This document shows positions 19,351 through 31,552 of a stretch of DNA of 64,000 bases, piece after piece (the first letter of the stretch is position 1; each line of letters opens with the position of its first letter). The notes under the pieces are model-generated. The model had not been told where the DNA came from and made no database searches. It saw nothing but the letters and a program-made list of their open reading frames with translations. The DNA is taken from NCBI GenBank assembly GCA_027924585.1, contig BSBM01000068.1:10750001-10814000 (forward strand), read 5' to 3'. The position numbers and the translations under genes are program-made. The DNA comes from Larix kaempferi (lineage: Eukaryota; Streptophyta; Pinopsida; Pinales; Pinaceae).

Positions 19351-22175
19351 ATGGATTTATATGTTCCTCTCCTTCCGGCCTCCATCCCGATACACCTCGT
19401 CTTCCTCATCCTTACTACCTTCTTTTCCTTTCTATTCCCTTGCTCTCTATGATTCGAATCTTCATATGAGTATTGCAATACTAATGGTAGTATGTGCGGT
19501 GACAGAACTTTCAAATATCCTGTTGGTGTAGGAAATCATGGATGCGGTCACCCTAGCTTTCAGATTGACTGTGTGCAGAACTCAACTCTAACAATTGCAA
19601 TTCATAATCTGAGTTACACAATACTAGACCTTTACCAAAATAATGACTCCTTCGTTATTGTCAAGAACGAGAACTACGATTTTTTAAATGATTCCCTTAT
19701 AGGCTCAGATCTTGAAGACACCACATTCAGGATTACGAGTATATATGACCACTGGAATCTATATGTCTACAAATGTAGTACACCTCTTCTCGATGTAATC
19801 CACTGCAATATAGAACAAGGGAAGCTCAAGGAATGCAATACTACTGTCTATTACGCTTTCGACAACATTGTGAATCCAATTCTGCGATGTGATTTGGAAC
19901 AAGTAACAAATTATGCACGAGTGATGGAATGGGTGTCCAATGATAAAGAGAGAGATCAAAGTTGTGACTCTTATGAAGCAAGTGGAGGGATATTTGGTTA
20001 CAACATTTCAATTTCATGTGAGCCTACGGCGTTCATCTGCCATTGCATGGATGCATCCAGTTATACCAAGAAATGCCCTACCCACGGTACTCTTTCATTG
20101 ATATTTATGTAGAAGCATGTCTTAATATTTTGGTTAAGTAGCCATGGAACTAAATAGAATGGCACTAAGCTAACTGCAATTCGTCCTTTTGAATCAGGAA
20201 AGAAGACTATTAATGGTGCTACAATAGGTAAAAATCTTTTTACAAGTATTTTCGTTGATCTGTTGATGGGTATGCCTGGCTTTATTGCTTACTAAAATCA
20301 TTTTAACAATTTCAGGTGGTTCCTTTGCGGCTGTGTTGATAGTAGCAGCTGGATTATTAGTGGGTATAATTGTGTATAGGACAAGGAAGAGCGATGGACG
20401 TCGCGAGAGTTTAGTTGTTGGAAACGTTAGAGACGATGAGGACAAGCTGGATATGGAAGCAGGTAAACAAGGTAAGATCGGGACTCTGCCCATTTTCTCC
20501 TACGAATTACTGAAAAAGGCGACGAATGACTTCGACGAGAAGAATCAACTAGGAGATGGGGGGTTTGGTTCGGTCTATCTGGGAAAACTCCCCGATGCTC
20601 ATGCTATGGCAGTGAAGAGACTGTATGAGGATAATTCTAAAAGAGTTGAATAGTTCATCAATGAGGTGGAAATTCTTTCGAGCTTCTGTCATCCAAACGT
20701 GGTTAGTCTCTATGGTTGTACTTCCCCGGAAAGCCGAGATCTTCTTCTTGTGTATGAATATGTTCCATTTATATGTTCCAAATGGAACTATGGCAGATCA
20801 TCTTCACGGGGAACGGAAGAAGGACAAAGGTCTAAATTGGGATACTCGTCTGAACATTTGTATAGAGACTGCTCAGGCCCTGGAATTTCTTCATAACCTT
20901 GAACCACCTATCTTTCACATAGATGTAAAGTCTACAAACATTTTGTTGGACGAGCAGTTCAAGGTCAAGGTGGTGGATTTTGGGCTCTTGAGATTTATAC
21001 CATTAAATGCAACCCTTGTTTCCACTGCTCCACAGGCACGCCAGGCTATATTGACCCAGAATACCACCAATGCTTTCAGCTCACAGACAAATCCGATGTC
21101 TACAGCTTTGGGGTTGTTTTGATGGAAATCATTTTGGCCAAGGTAGCTATGGACATAAATCAGACTAGAAGGGAAAGTGTTCTAGCTACTATGGCTATAG
21201 CCAAGGTTCAAGCGGGATCTTTGCATGAGCTAGTAGATCCAAATCTGGACATTGACCGAAACCCTCACATAAGAGTCATGGTTAGCGCAGCTACCGAATT
21301 GGCTGTCAAAGTGGTGGATTTTGGGCTCTCGAGATTTGTACCATTAAATGCAACCCTTGTTTCCACTGCTCCACAGGCACGCCAGGCTATATTGACCCAG
21401 AATACCACCAATGCTTTCAGCTCACAGACAAATCCGTTGTCTTCAGCTTTGGGGTTGTTTTGATGGAAATCATTTCGGCCAAGGTAGCTATGGACATAAA
21501 TCAGACTACAAGGGAAAGTGTTCTAGCTACTATGGCTATAGCCAAGGTTCAAGCGGGATCTTTGCATGAGCTAGTAGATCCAAATCTGGACATTGACCGA
21601 AACCCTCACATAAGGGTCATGGTTAGCACAGCTGCCGAATTGGCTATCAAAGTGGCAGATTTTGGGCTCTCGAGATTTGTACCATTAAATGCAACCCTTG
21701 TTTCCACTGCTCCACAGGCACGCCAGGCTATATTGACCCAGAATACCACCAATGCTTTCAGCTCACAGACAAATCCGATGTCTACAGCTTTGGGGTTGTT
21801 TTGATGGAAATCATTTCGGCCAAGGTAGCTATGGACATAAATCAGACTAGAAGGGAAAGTGTTCTAGCTGCTATGGCTATAGCCAAGGTTCAAGCGGGAT
21901 CTTTGCATGAGCTAGTAGATCCAAATCTGGACATTGACCGAAACCCTCACATAAGAGTCATGGTTAGCGCAGCTGCCGAATTGGCTTTTAGATGACTAGC
22001 ACCGGAGAAGGAAGATCGACCAAATATGAAGGAAGTTGTGGCCGAACTTGAGAAAATCAAACAAAATGAAGGGAAATATAAAGACCCTGCATTTCATCCT
22101 CCATCCCCAACTTATGTTCAAGAAAAGTGGTCTAGCACAAGAACAACTCTTGAAAATAGTGTGTCATCAGTATAG
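19351..22175 (+). pseudogene. LRK10L/WAK-like receptor kinase, multiply disrupted
   Basis: A plasma-membrane receptor kinase with a wall-binding ectodomain. Exons are 19351-20086, 20198-20227 and 20316-22175, with GT-AG introns in phase 1. The Met at 19351 begins a signal peptide. Then come the GUB_WAK-type Cys-rich domain (SMCGDRTFKYPVGV; GHPSFQIDC), a C-terminal WAK-associated part (CDSYEASGGIFGY), a transmembrane helix (about 20322-20384), and a kinase domain with LGDGGFGSVYLGK, AVKRLY, HIDVKSTNILLD and VVDFGLLRF. Damage: TGA at 19450-19452, TAG at 20651-20653, a 13-bp duplication near 20759-20784 that shifts the frame, a lost G in PQG near 21029-21041, and TGA at 21993-21995. The tail ends normally at TAG 22173-22175. 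A 341-bp kinase segment is present three times. Confidence 0.9.
20964..21985 (+). repeat. 341-bp intragenic tandem triplication in the kinase domain
   Basis: Copies begin at about 20964, 21305 and 21646, with a period of 341 bp. Each spans from the DFG motif (VVDFGL) through the APE-region equivalent to the alpha-helical C-lobe ([12 protein letters not shown]). The junctions fall at a short similarity, GGTCAAGGTGG versus TGTCAAAGTGG. All three copies share the same one-base deletion in the phrase CCACAGGCACGCC, and copies differ by only a few bases. Confidence 0.92.
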
Positions 22176-25100
22176 TGCTCCTTGTGGCTATTACTTGTTG
22201 TACCGAGTGAAACGAGGTGCTCTACAGCTCAATATGGGAGAGATCCTCTAACGTGATATAACGTTAGTAACAAAATAATTAAAAAAATTCACGTCGGCTC
22301 ATAAAATAAAAAATTATGGAAAATATTAAAAAAAAAAATCCATGTTGCTTCATAAAATAAAATATTATGAAAAGTAATTAAAAAATAGATGTTCATTTAT
22401 AAATAAAAACTTAAAATTTAAACCCGGATCTATTAATCAAGAAATATCAAATTTATTGAGTTTAAATTTAAAAAAATAAATACACCTCAAGAAATTGGAT
22501 CCCTCTGGATGCTTGATAGATACAAGTTTAAGATGGATCTATGCTAGTTTTATTCAAGGCAAATTACTGTACACTGAATAACATTTTATTTCTGTAATTT
22601 TTTATATGTATTCCTTTCGTACAGCACGTAGTCTTTGTTGATATGTAGAGTTTCATATATGTCTTTAGTATATTGAACAACTTCTTGTAAGAACTATTGA
22701 CTCGAATAAATAAATTGGTATATACTTTGATTTTTAACGTACTCTGCAATGTGGGAGATGGAGTAGGTAGGTAGGGCCCCAGGGAACGGGGAGAGGTGAG
22801 ATTAAGTGGAGAGAGGGAAAGGCAAGGCTTAGGTTGAGAGTTAGGTTTTAACCAGTTATTTCTTTTATCTTTTATTTTTTTTCATTTATTATTTTCATTT
22901 ATTATTTTATTTGCTTTAATACCTTATATATATTGTTATTGTATAATGTAAATAGTAAATAGTTGTTCCAAAATATATATATAAATTTTGTTATGGAATT
23001 TATAGAAATTTCAACTCTTACTTAAATTAAGAAGTAACATTTAAAGTTAACTAAAATATAGATATTAATTAACCATAACTTTAAATGGTAAGACCCCAAA
23101 AATGCTTTCTCTTATGGCCTACATTTGGGGAAAATTATGGCACAATTTTGGTGAAGGGGATTTAACCAATACTAACATGACCAGTAGACTATCAAACTCA
23201 TGAGTAGAGACTGGTTTTTTTATCTTTATTTTTTATAAACTTTCACAAGTACTAATAACTCATAGCAATGTTTTGTGAATTATGTAATATGATGTTTAAA
23301 CTTTATCTTGATGTGTAATGTGTATACTATATGTGTTGAAATACTATATAATAATATGTAGTGTCGATATATAATATGAATTTTTAAGTAATGTGTATAC
23401 TTTTAGCTGTTATTTTATATTTTCCATATTTTCAAGCTTTTCAATCTTTTTTAGCAATCGAGACTTTTCCAAACCTTCCCCTCCCCTAACTAACACAACT
23501 TTTTGAACCTGGTAACTATGTATAAAATTGAGGGCACCTTCGCATTTATTCTTATGTCCTTTATGTATAGTTTGTGTAGGACTTAAAGTTTTACATGCAA
23601 TTTCCCTGAGTGTTTCTATTTTCAGATTTATTTGAAGGAAGCCTAGGTGCAACAATAGACATCCAAGTTTGGGATTTGGTATGCATTGGGTGCAAATGTG
23701 TAATGCTTGGATAGAGTTCTACATCCAACTCTATTCCAAGGTTTCTTCCACTCACTATAGGCCAATTTTTTCCTTTGAGGCCTGTGTTATGCATGCAAGT
23801 AAAATGACCCATGAGATGTGGTGTGGTGACCACTACATGTAATACTTGCGCTCAACTGGGCTTTAGCTGCTTGTGTCAGCCTTCAGGTAATTTGATGCTA
23901 ATACAAACTCTTTGGTTTATGAATGGAATGCTTTAATTGGTACGTTCTGACAAAAGACAAGAGAAACTTGTTTTCATTTTTGTTGTTCTTGGAAAGCCCT
24001 AATTTTTTAAGGTCAGCCATCATGTTGAACCTCTAATGATTGGTAAAATTTCTTTAATGTGTCACTTAAGGAAAATTGTACATTATTTTGAAAAAGGCCT
24101 TAGCGTTATAAAATACAGTACACTCAAGAAATCATGTTGGCCAGAATTTCTGATTAATCAAAACTAATCAGAAGCTTACTGCTATAAATTGGACAGTTGG
24201 ACAGCCAAAGAACTCAGAATTTTTAGTTTTAAATAAGATGGTTTTTCATAAATAATCAAAGAACTAACACTTCAATAAATTGGACTCTTTTGTATGATGG
24301 TGTTAGTTTGTTCAACAATTAAGTAAAATTTAAATTGGTTCGTGTCACAACATCTCCCCATACAGAATTGGAGATTTCTAGATGATTGGAAATAATATAA
24401 AATACAACAATCCACTTCATGATTAAGTAGAAAACAAGTAGTAAAAGCATTATCTTTACATGGTATCAGGGTGAGGAAACTGACCACTTTGATATATTTG
24501 AGTGTATTCCCTCACTTATCCATGAAGGAAGAATTCAAAGGCCATACCACTTCAAGGTACTCATGAGATTGCCAAATTGATCCGGGACATGTTTGGATGG
24601 TGGAAATTTGTTATAATATTAATTCAAAAACAACTAAAGTTTTTAATCATGTGATATTAAATATATAATTTGTTGACATCCTTGATTGGGACTAACAATG
24701 AATATAAGATATTTTCTTTGTTTTCATTTTCACAGGTCTTGCTGTGAGATGTGTTAGTTGGCATCATGTTCCATGCTTTGAATATACTAACTCAGGCATC
24801 TTAATTTTCAGAAAATTTAACTCACAATCATAACGAAAGGTGTACATATATTTTTCTTTCAAAATGAATATTTTATATATATTAACTACTCCCGTGTTGT
24901 TGGAAGCTTCACATCACTTTTGCTTATAAGAGTTGGTTTATAGAGTATTTTTGTAAAGAGAAAATCAGTGAAAAGTAGTTTGTTAATTTTATGTTGCTAA
25001 TTTTACTTATATTAATATTATTTATGGTTTCTTTTTAATAATTATATATATAAAATGTTTAAATTAATAAATAAAATTTTAACATTGTATATAGAGTTGA

Positions 25101-26356
25101 ATTTACTAAAAATTTCAAAAAATTTAATTAAATTAAATATACCAATACAAATATATTTAAATTTTGTAATATTTTATATCTTTAATTAATTAATTTCATA
25201 TTGATTGAGAGATATGGTTCACCGTAACATATAAACTCCCATATATTAATATCTTTATGTTTATGGGAATGATTATAAAAAAAGTGATATCTCTTAGTAA
25301 CATAATTGTTGAGTAATTACCATATAAAATATTCAAAAAAATCTAAAAATTATGCTTTTTAAAATTAAATATACCAAAAATAAATATTTAATCATTAATG
25401 TTTACATGAGTATAGCTACTCCAATGTATACACATCTTTCCATCAATATATGCTCTATTTAGAATAAATACAATATCAAACTATTTACACTTGTTTGGAT
25501 GCAAACAATTGATATATGTTAAAAAATGTTAAAATAATTTTTTTGTTATTTAATATGATGAGACTCTAATTTGTAAAAAAATTATTGAAAAATTCAGGTA
25601 GCAATGAAGAAAGTGATGATGGATATAATGTACTTTTACTTTTATTAAAGTCTTATGTGGTGATGGATATAATGTACTTTTACTTTTACTAAAGCTTTGA
25701 GTGGTGGTGCTCTTTGTACCATGTGCATGAAGCCTTTCTTACACTTTTCTAGTCTATTTTGACCTAATTACAAAAATCTTTAAGACAAGACACTATAGTA
25801 TAAGAAAAAGTTCTCATATTGTTTATGAATGGTAAAAAAAGGGATATAGATGTCATCTCTTTAGACCTATCAAATTGACAAAGTTTTATACTTAAAATTA
25901 GCACATTTTTAAGGTAAGAAACCTACTAATAAAAATTAAGAACTACCACTATGTAAAAGAACAACCATTTTTATATGAAAACCAATTTCCATGAAAACAA
26001 ATTTCCCTTCTTGAGAAACTATTGCAGAATTGTTTATATGTAATGTGTACTTTTCAATGGATATTATTAGGATTCCTTTTCTCTAAAAACCTAAATGCTT
26101 GTTCATATTTTTGTAACAGTGCTATATTTTACTACTTTTTAGTTCAATGCTCGTTAGTTTCCTTGTTGGCAATGGCTTTTCAAGCTAAGCTCATAATGGA
26201 TTATCCCAAGCAGTAGTGATATAAATATTAATCTCAGCTGATTTGTAAACCGTGTACTCTCTTTTACATTCATAAAAGCAAAGCAACCAAGCAAAGCAAC
26301 CTTTGCTCATTTACCTCCACGTTGAATAAATCCAACCTTTATATTGAGAGCTACAA
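22176..26356. other. AT-rich intergenic spacer
   Basis: Long AT-rich sequence with no coding domain I can support. It includes a G/A-rich patch at about 22745-22850 and an imperfect 42-bp tandem duplication (GGATATAATGTACTTTTAC) at about 25617-25692. Frames at 23410-23833 minus contain a plausible peptide but no recognised motif. Confidence 0.5.
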
Positions 26357-26953
26357 CCACTCCTATTGTGTTGTAAGCCTGCATTTTATTGTGCTTTGTT
26401 GTGAACTATCTATATTATCAGAAGACCTGTGAATCCTTGATGTGGTGAGAGTCATTGATAACCAGTTATTTTCCTTGGTTTATTAGTGATTTTCAGAAGA
26501 TTAATTCATATAGTGACAGGTCTATTCGCCTTTACATGGTTGAGAAGCATGTAAAGTTTTTATTGTGGACTTGAAATCCTCAATGAGAAGAAAGAAACAT
26601 ATCTGGGTTTCCCACTGTATCTTCCATTCTTGAAGCAAGCAAAACGAAGATTCACCACCCCTATTGTGTTGTAAGTCTACATTTTTATTGTGCTTCGTTG
26701 TGAACTATCTATATTGTCATAATACGTGTGAATCCTTGATGTGGTGAGAGTCATTGATAGCCAGTTACTTTCCTTGGTTTATTAGTAATTTTCAAAAGAT
26801 TAGTTCAAATAGTGACAGGTTTGTTCACCTTTACATGGTTGAGAAGGATGTAAAGTTTTTATTGTGGACTTGAAATCCTCAATGAGAAGAAAGAAACATA
26901 TTTGGGTTTCCCACTATATCTTCCATTCTTGAAGCAAGCATAACGAAGATTCA
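26357..26953 (+). repeat. 298-bp tandem duplication
   Basis: Copy 1 is 26357-26654 and copy 2 is 26655-26953. Both begin CCAC(T/C)CCTATTGTGTTGTAAG and end GAAGCAAGCA(A/T)AACGAAGATTCA. Identity is above 90% by eye. No reading frame is shared. Confidence 0.88.
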
Positions 26954-29900
26954 TTTACAACTTAGATTGTGGCACTATCAAGAGCTGGTCCATGAAAGAG
27001 TTCTATACCTATACTTGTATATGGAGATTCCTAAATTTATTGCTACAACACATGGCGTGAAAGCAAACGTTTGTTCACAAGTAGCTTCTGCAGTTTAGGA
27101 GCTATTATAATCATTCTTTTCATTGATATTATTGCAGAAATATTTTTTCAAATTGCTTATATATTCCAGATATAGTAGTAATCTATGGTGTTGAGATTAC
27201 TACTACAGAGATTGTGAGAAAAGAAATTGTAGTTGGCTCACTGTGTTGATGAACTTAACATTATATTTTGTTATGGGCTGAGTGCCTAAGTCTTTGTAAT
27301 ATGAGATTGTTACAAACTTTGCTCTTTTCCTACCAGTATCCTTCGCTGCCTGTGCCTATGCTTTTGTTCCTTCTAACTTTCATCTTTTCCTACCGACGTT
27401 CATTTTTGCACCTCAAGGGGCAAATGCTAGTTTTAAACCATTATTGCTAAAAGGTAGAATAACGACTAGTAATGGAAGACATTTTCCATACGTTGGAGAC
27501 GTTATGTTGAAGGGTGGATTTCGTCATATCTTTCACTCTTAGGTCAGTGCTTTATGGGTGTCTTCTAAGTAGATTGCTTGTGATAGGGATGAAACTAGTT
27601 ACCCATAAGGGTTGAGTGTAGTGATCAAAATTGAAGGACTACTCTTAATTTCATGTTGAAGTGTAAATATTCATCCAACCTTTCCATGATGAAAAGTTCA
27701 AAAAATATGTGTACTTCAATTGACAAAAGTAAATTATGTATACACTTCAAGAAGAAACATTCTAAATAAAATATTTATTTTCAATTTGTTTACAATGTCT
27801 ATAATGGATTGACCACTAGATACATACGTTTTAATTTCAACAAAAAGTGATAATATATACCTTATAATCAAACCATGCAAAAATGTGTGCGAGAGTGGGA
27901 ACAATTAGAGCATAATCCATAATGCATAAGTTTGGTTATGACAAGAATTACACTACCTTTTGGATAACCTTCCATGGAATCCCACACATGCATAAAAAAT
28001 GTTGTTCCAATCAATAATGTCAAAAAGGATATGTCTTTTTGACATTGGGCTTGGAATGGGATGGAGGGAAAGCAGTTGTGGCGAATTCTCGAAATATTTT
28101 ACATGTAAAGTATTCACAGTGATGTCAAAGTTGAGCTATAACAAAACAATAAGAAAGGTAAAGAGTGTGATAGATAAAGATGCATACAGTTAGGAAAAGG
28201 GGAATGATTGTTTTGGAGAATAGAGAAGAAAATATTTGATTATGTAGAAAATTAAATGAATAAAATCATATTTTGAATGCTATTATCTATATTTAAGGTT
28301 TGTGTAGTTTACAATGCATGTTTCGTACAAGTTTATATCTAAACTTAATTCACAGAATATGTAAATAAAAAAAATTAAAATCTATGCATTATCTCCTCAA
28401 GTTTTGTGGTTTGCTGAGAGATATATATTTAATTATTAGTTATATGCTTCCCTTTAAGTATATATTGTAATAATGGGAATTCCATTAATTGCAATTTCAG
28501 TGATACAAAGGCACAATAATGTGGTTATATAATAAGCAAATATTTGATATCAACATTGTAACCATATCGTAAATTTTAACACAAAAACACATAGCATTAC
28601 CAATACAATAAAATGACTATAAATCAACATGTTAGATGCTTTTAAAGAGATGAATATGTAAACATGAAAAATTGTCATTAAACCACACATTTGCAATTAA
28701 TCTTACTAATAAGTCCCCAATGCCATTATAATTTACACCCATAATGTGTGATTAATAATTGTGTTAATATTTTACAAAGCCAAAAGGGGAGGAAAAGATA
28801 ACAAAGATAATGAAATTATGGTGATTTTTGGATCTCAAAAGGTTAAGTATGGAAACAAAAAGTGATGCCAATTCTCATATTGACAAGGATCAACAATGCT
28901 CTTAACGGGGCCATGATTTCAAGTGAAGCTTTAGAAAGACAAGGTGTCCAAGCTTCTTTGGGACGCTTTCATTAAGTGACACCAGCAATTTGCATGCATC
29001 AATATGATGGTAGGATTATCTAGGGGTGAGCTATGTGCTCGATTTAATGTTTTGGAGTGGTACACTACATTAAGAAATAGATGAGAGTCAAAAGGAATAC
29101 AAATTATTTTAGTATTTCTATGCAAAAGCCAAGTATTAGAAGATGAAATCTAAATCATGTTTACATTTCACATTCATCCGCATATAATATAGAGGTACAA
29201 TATTTATTGAGCAACCAAGAATTTGCACTGAAAACATTAATGAATTGTGGAAAATGTGATCCTTCTTTTGAAATTTTATAAAATTTATTATCCTTCATAA
29301 ATAACAAGTAATTTCAAAAATTTACATTTTTTTAAAATTAATTTTTAAATTACCTTTTTAAGAAGAGTTTAAATCCCTTAGAAAGATTCAATACATTTAT
29401 CAAAAGCTTTAGTTCAATAAAAAATATTTAAATGAAAAAATAAAATAAAAAACTTCGAAACTTTTTAATCCGAATTTGTCAAATCTATTTAACCTCAATT
29501 TATGATCTAAATATTAAATACATGAAACTTCATATTTCTATTTCTGTATTTGATACCGCAATGAAACTTAAAAACTTGCTAAGAGTGATGGTGGAAAACT
29601 AAATAAAACCTACAAAACCTACAATACGTGGACGTTATTTTTTATGGGCATAGTTCCATCTTTTCTAGTTATTTGTTTGGAATTTCAATGATCTGGGTTG
29701 TTTTAAAATGGCTCAAAATTTGTATGTTATTTTTTATAGGCACAGTTGCATCTCTTCTAGTTATTTTTTTGGAATTTCAACGATCTGGATCATCTTAAAA
29801 TAACTCAAAACTTGTATGAGTATAATAGAACGATTCCACCGATTTTTATAACCGAATCTAAAGAACAAGTCACCGAAAAAACGAAGCGATTTGAGTGCCA

Positions 29901-30030
29901 ATTATCACACGCCTTATTTTTTTTTGTTTCTGGTAAATCAAAATAAAAGTTTTGAACTTTCAGTCACGTTATAACAATAATGGTCGGAGGGTAGAGATTT
30001 AAATTATTGACAGCATCTATAATGATCCCT
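26954..30030. other. AT-rich intergenic spacer
   Basis: No supported gene. At 29640-29700 and 29740-29800 a diverged phrase, TTTTATGGGCATAGTTCCATC and TTTTATAGGCACAGTTGCATC followed by TTGGAATTTCAA, is repeated about 95 bp apart. Confidence 0.45.
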
Positions 30031-30159
30031 GGTTGAATTGTGTCCACCGCCGTTGGTTGAATTGTGTTCACAGCCGTTGGATCTGATCCAAGGATTGAAT
30101 TTAAATTTCCCCTTGCTCAACGGCTAGATAAGAGGGAGCGTGGATCGAATCGGATCCGA

Positions 30160-30168
30160 TATAAAATA
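30160..30168 (+). promoter_or_regulatory. TATA-like box upstream of the 110-bp array
   Basis: TATAAAATA sits in an otherwise GC-richer 300-bp stretch containing a 25-bp direct repeat (GGTTGAATTGTGTCCACC, about 30031-30080). This looks like a promoter remnant, but no downstream gene is recognised. Confidence 0.35.
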
Positions 30169-30337
30169 CTTCCGTGTTAATCCATTTCGAATTAGGTTTG
30201 TTTGAGACGAAATGATTCTGCTGCTATGTTCTTTCCTCAACTTCCCGGTTGGTATCCTGTTTTTATATATTTAGAGCGTTCCGCCTGGGCCAGATCCTGG
30301 TTCTGAAGAACATCCGGCGAGGCTATTCTCCGGCGAG

Positions 30338-31520
30338 GCTTTGATTCTTATGAACAAGAAATGAGTCTCAAGCTGCAGTTATGAAAATGGATGACCAATG
30401 CATTCCGTTTTCCATGGAAATAACAATTCCCTCTGGAATAATTTTTTGCTTTGATTCTTATGAACAAGAAATGAGTCTCAAGCTGCAGTTATGAAAATGG
30501 ATGACCGATGCATTCCGTTTTCCATGGAAATAACAATTCCCTCTGGAATAATTTTTTGCTTTGATTCTTATGAACAAGAAATGAGTCTCAAGCTGCAGTT
30601 ATGAAAATGGATGACCGATGCATTCCGTTTTCCATGGAAATAACATTTCCCTTGGGAATAATTTTTTGCTTTGATTCTTATGAACAAGAAATGAGTCTCA
30701 AGCTGCAGTTATGAAAATGGATGACCGATGCATTTCGTTTTCCATGGAAATAACAATTCCCTATGGAATAATTTTTTGCTTTGATTCTTATGAACAAGAA
30801 ATGAGTCTCAAGCTGCAGTTATGAAAATGGATGACCGATGCATTCCGTTGTCCATGGAAATAACAATTCCCTCTGGAATAATTTTTTGCTTTGACTCTTA
30901 TGAACAAGAAATGAGTCTCAAGCTGCAGTTATGAAAATGGATGACCGATGCATTCCGTTTTCCATGGAAATAACAATTCCTTCTGGAATAATTTTTTGCT
31001 TTGACTCTTATGAACAAGAAATGAGTCTCAAGCTGCAGTTATGAAAATGGATGACCGATGCATTCCGTCTTCCATGGAAATAACAATTCCCTCGGGAATA
31101 ATTTTTTGCTTTGATTCTTATGAACAAGAAATGAGTCTCAAGCTGCAGTTATGAAAATGGATGACCGATGCATTCCGTTTTCCATGGAAATAACAATTCC
31201 CTCGGGAATAATTTTTTGCTTTGATTCTTATGAACAAGAAATGAGTCTCAAGCTGCAGTTATGAAAATGGATGACCGATGCATTTCGTTTTCCATGGAAA
31301 TAACAATTCCCTCTGGAATAATTTTTTGGATGACCGATGCATTCCGTTTTCCATGGAAATAACAATTCCCGCGGGAATAATTTTTTGCTTTGATTCTTAT
31401 GAACAAGAAATGAGTCTCAAGCTGCAGTTATGAAAATGGATGGCCGATGCATTCCGTTTTCCATGGAAATAACAATTCCCTCTGGAATAATTTTTTGCCT
31501 TGATTCTTATGAACATTAGC
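30338..31520 (+). repeat. 110-bp minisatellite, about ten full units
   Basis: GCTTTGATTCTTATGAACAAG begins units at 30338, 30448, 30558, 30668, 30778, 30888, 30998, 31108 and 31218, then again at 31387 and, as GCCTTGATTC, at 31497. A truncated 59-bp unit lies at about 31328-31386. Units differ by only one to three bases. Each has a palindrome TTCCATGGAA and a small hairpin ATTCC-CTCT-GGAAT. Each carries a 37-codon frame whose TGA overlaps the next unit's ATG. Confidence 0.95.
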
Positions 31521-31552
31521 AAGAAATGGATAACAATTCCCTCTACTGACTC

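Noticed and set aside
30338-31520. CRISPR-like array
   Set aside because: Units are contiguous and homogeneous, with no unique spacers; eukaryotic context.
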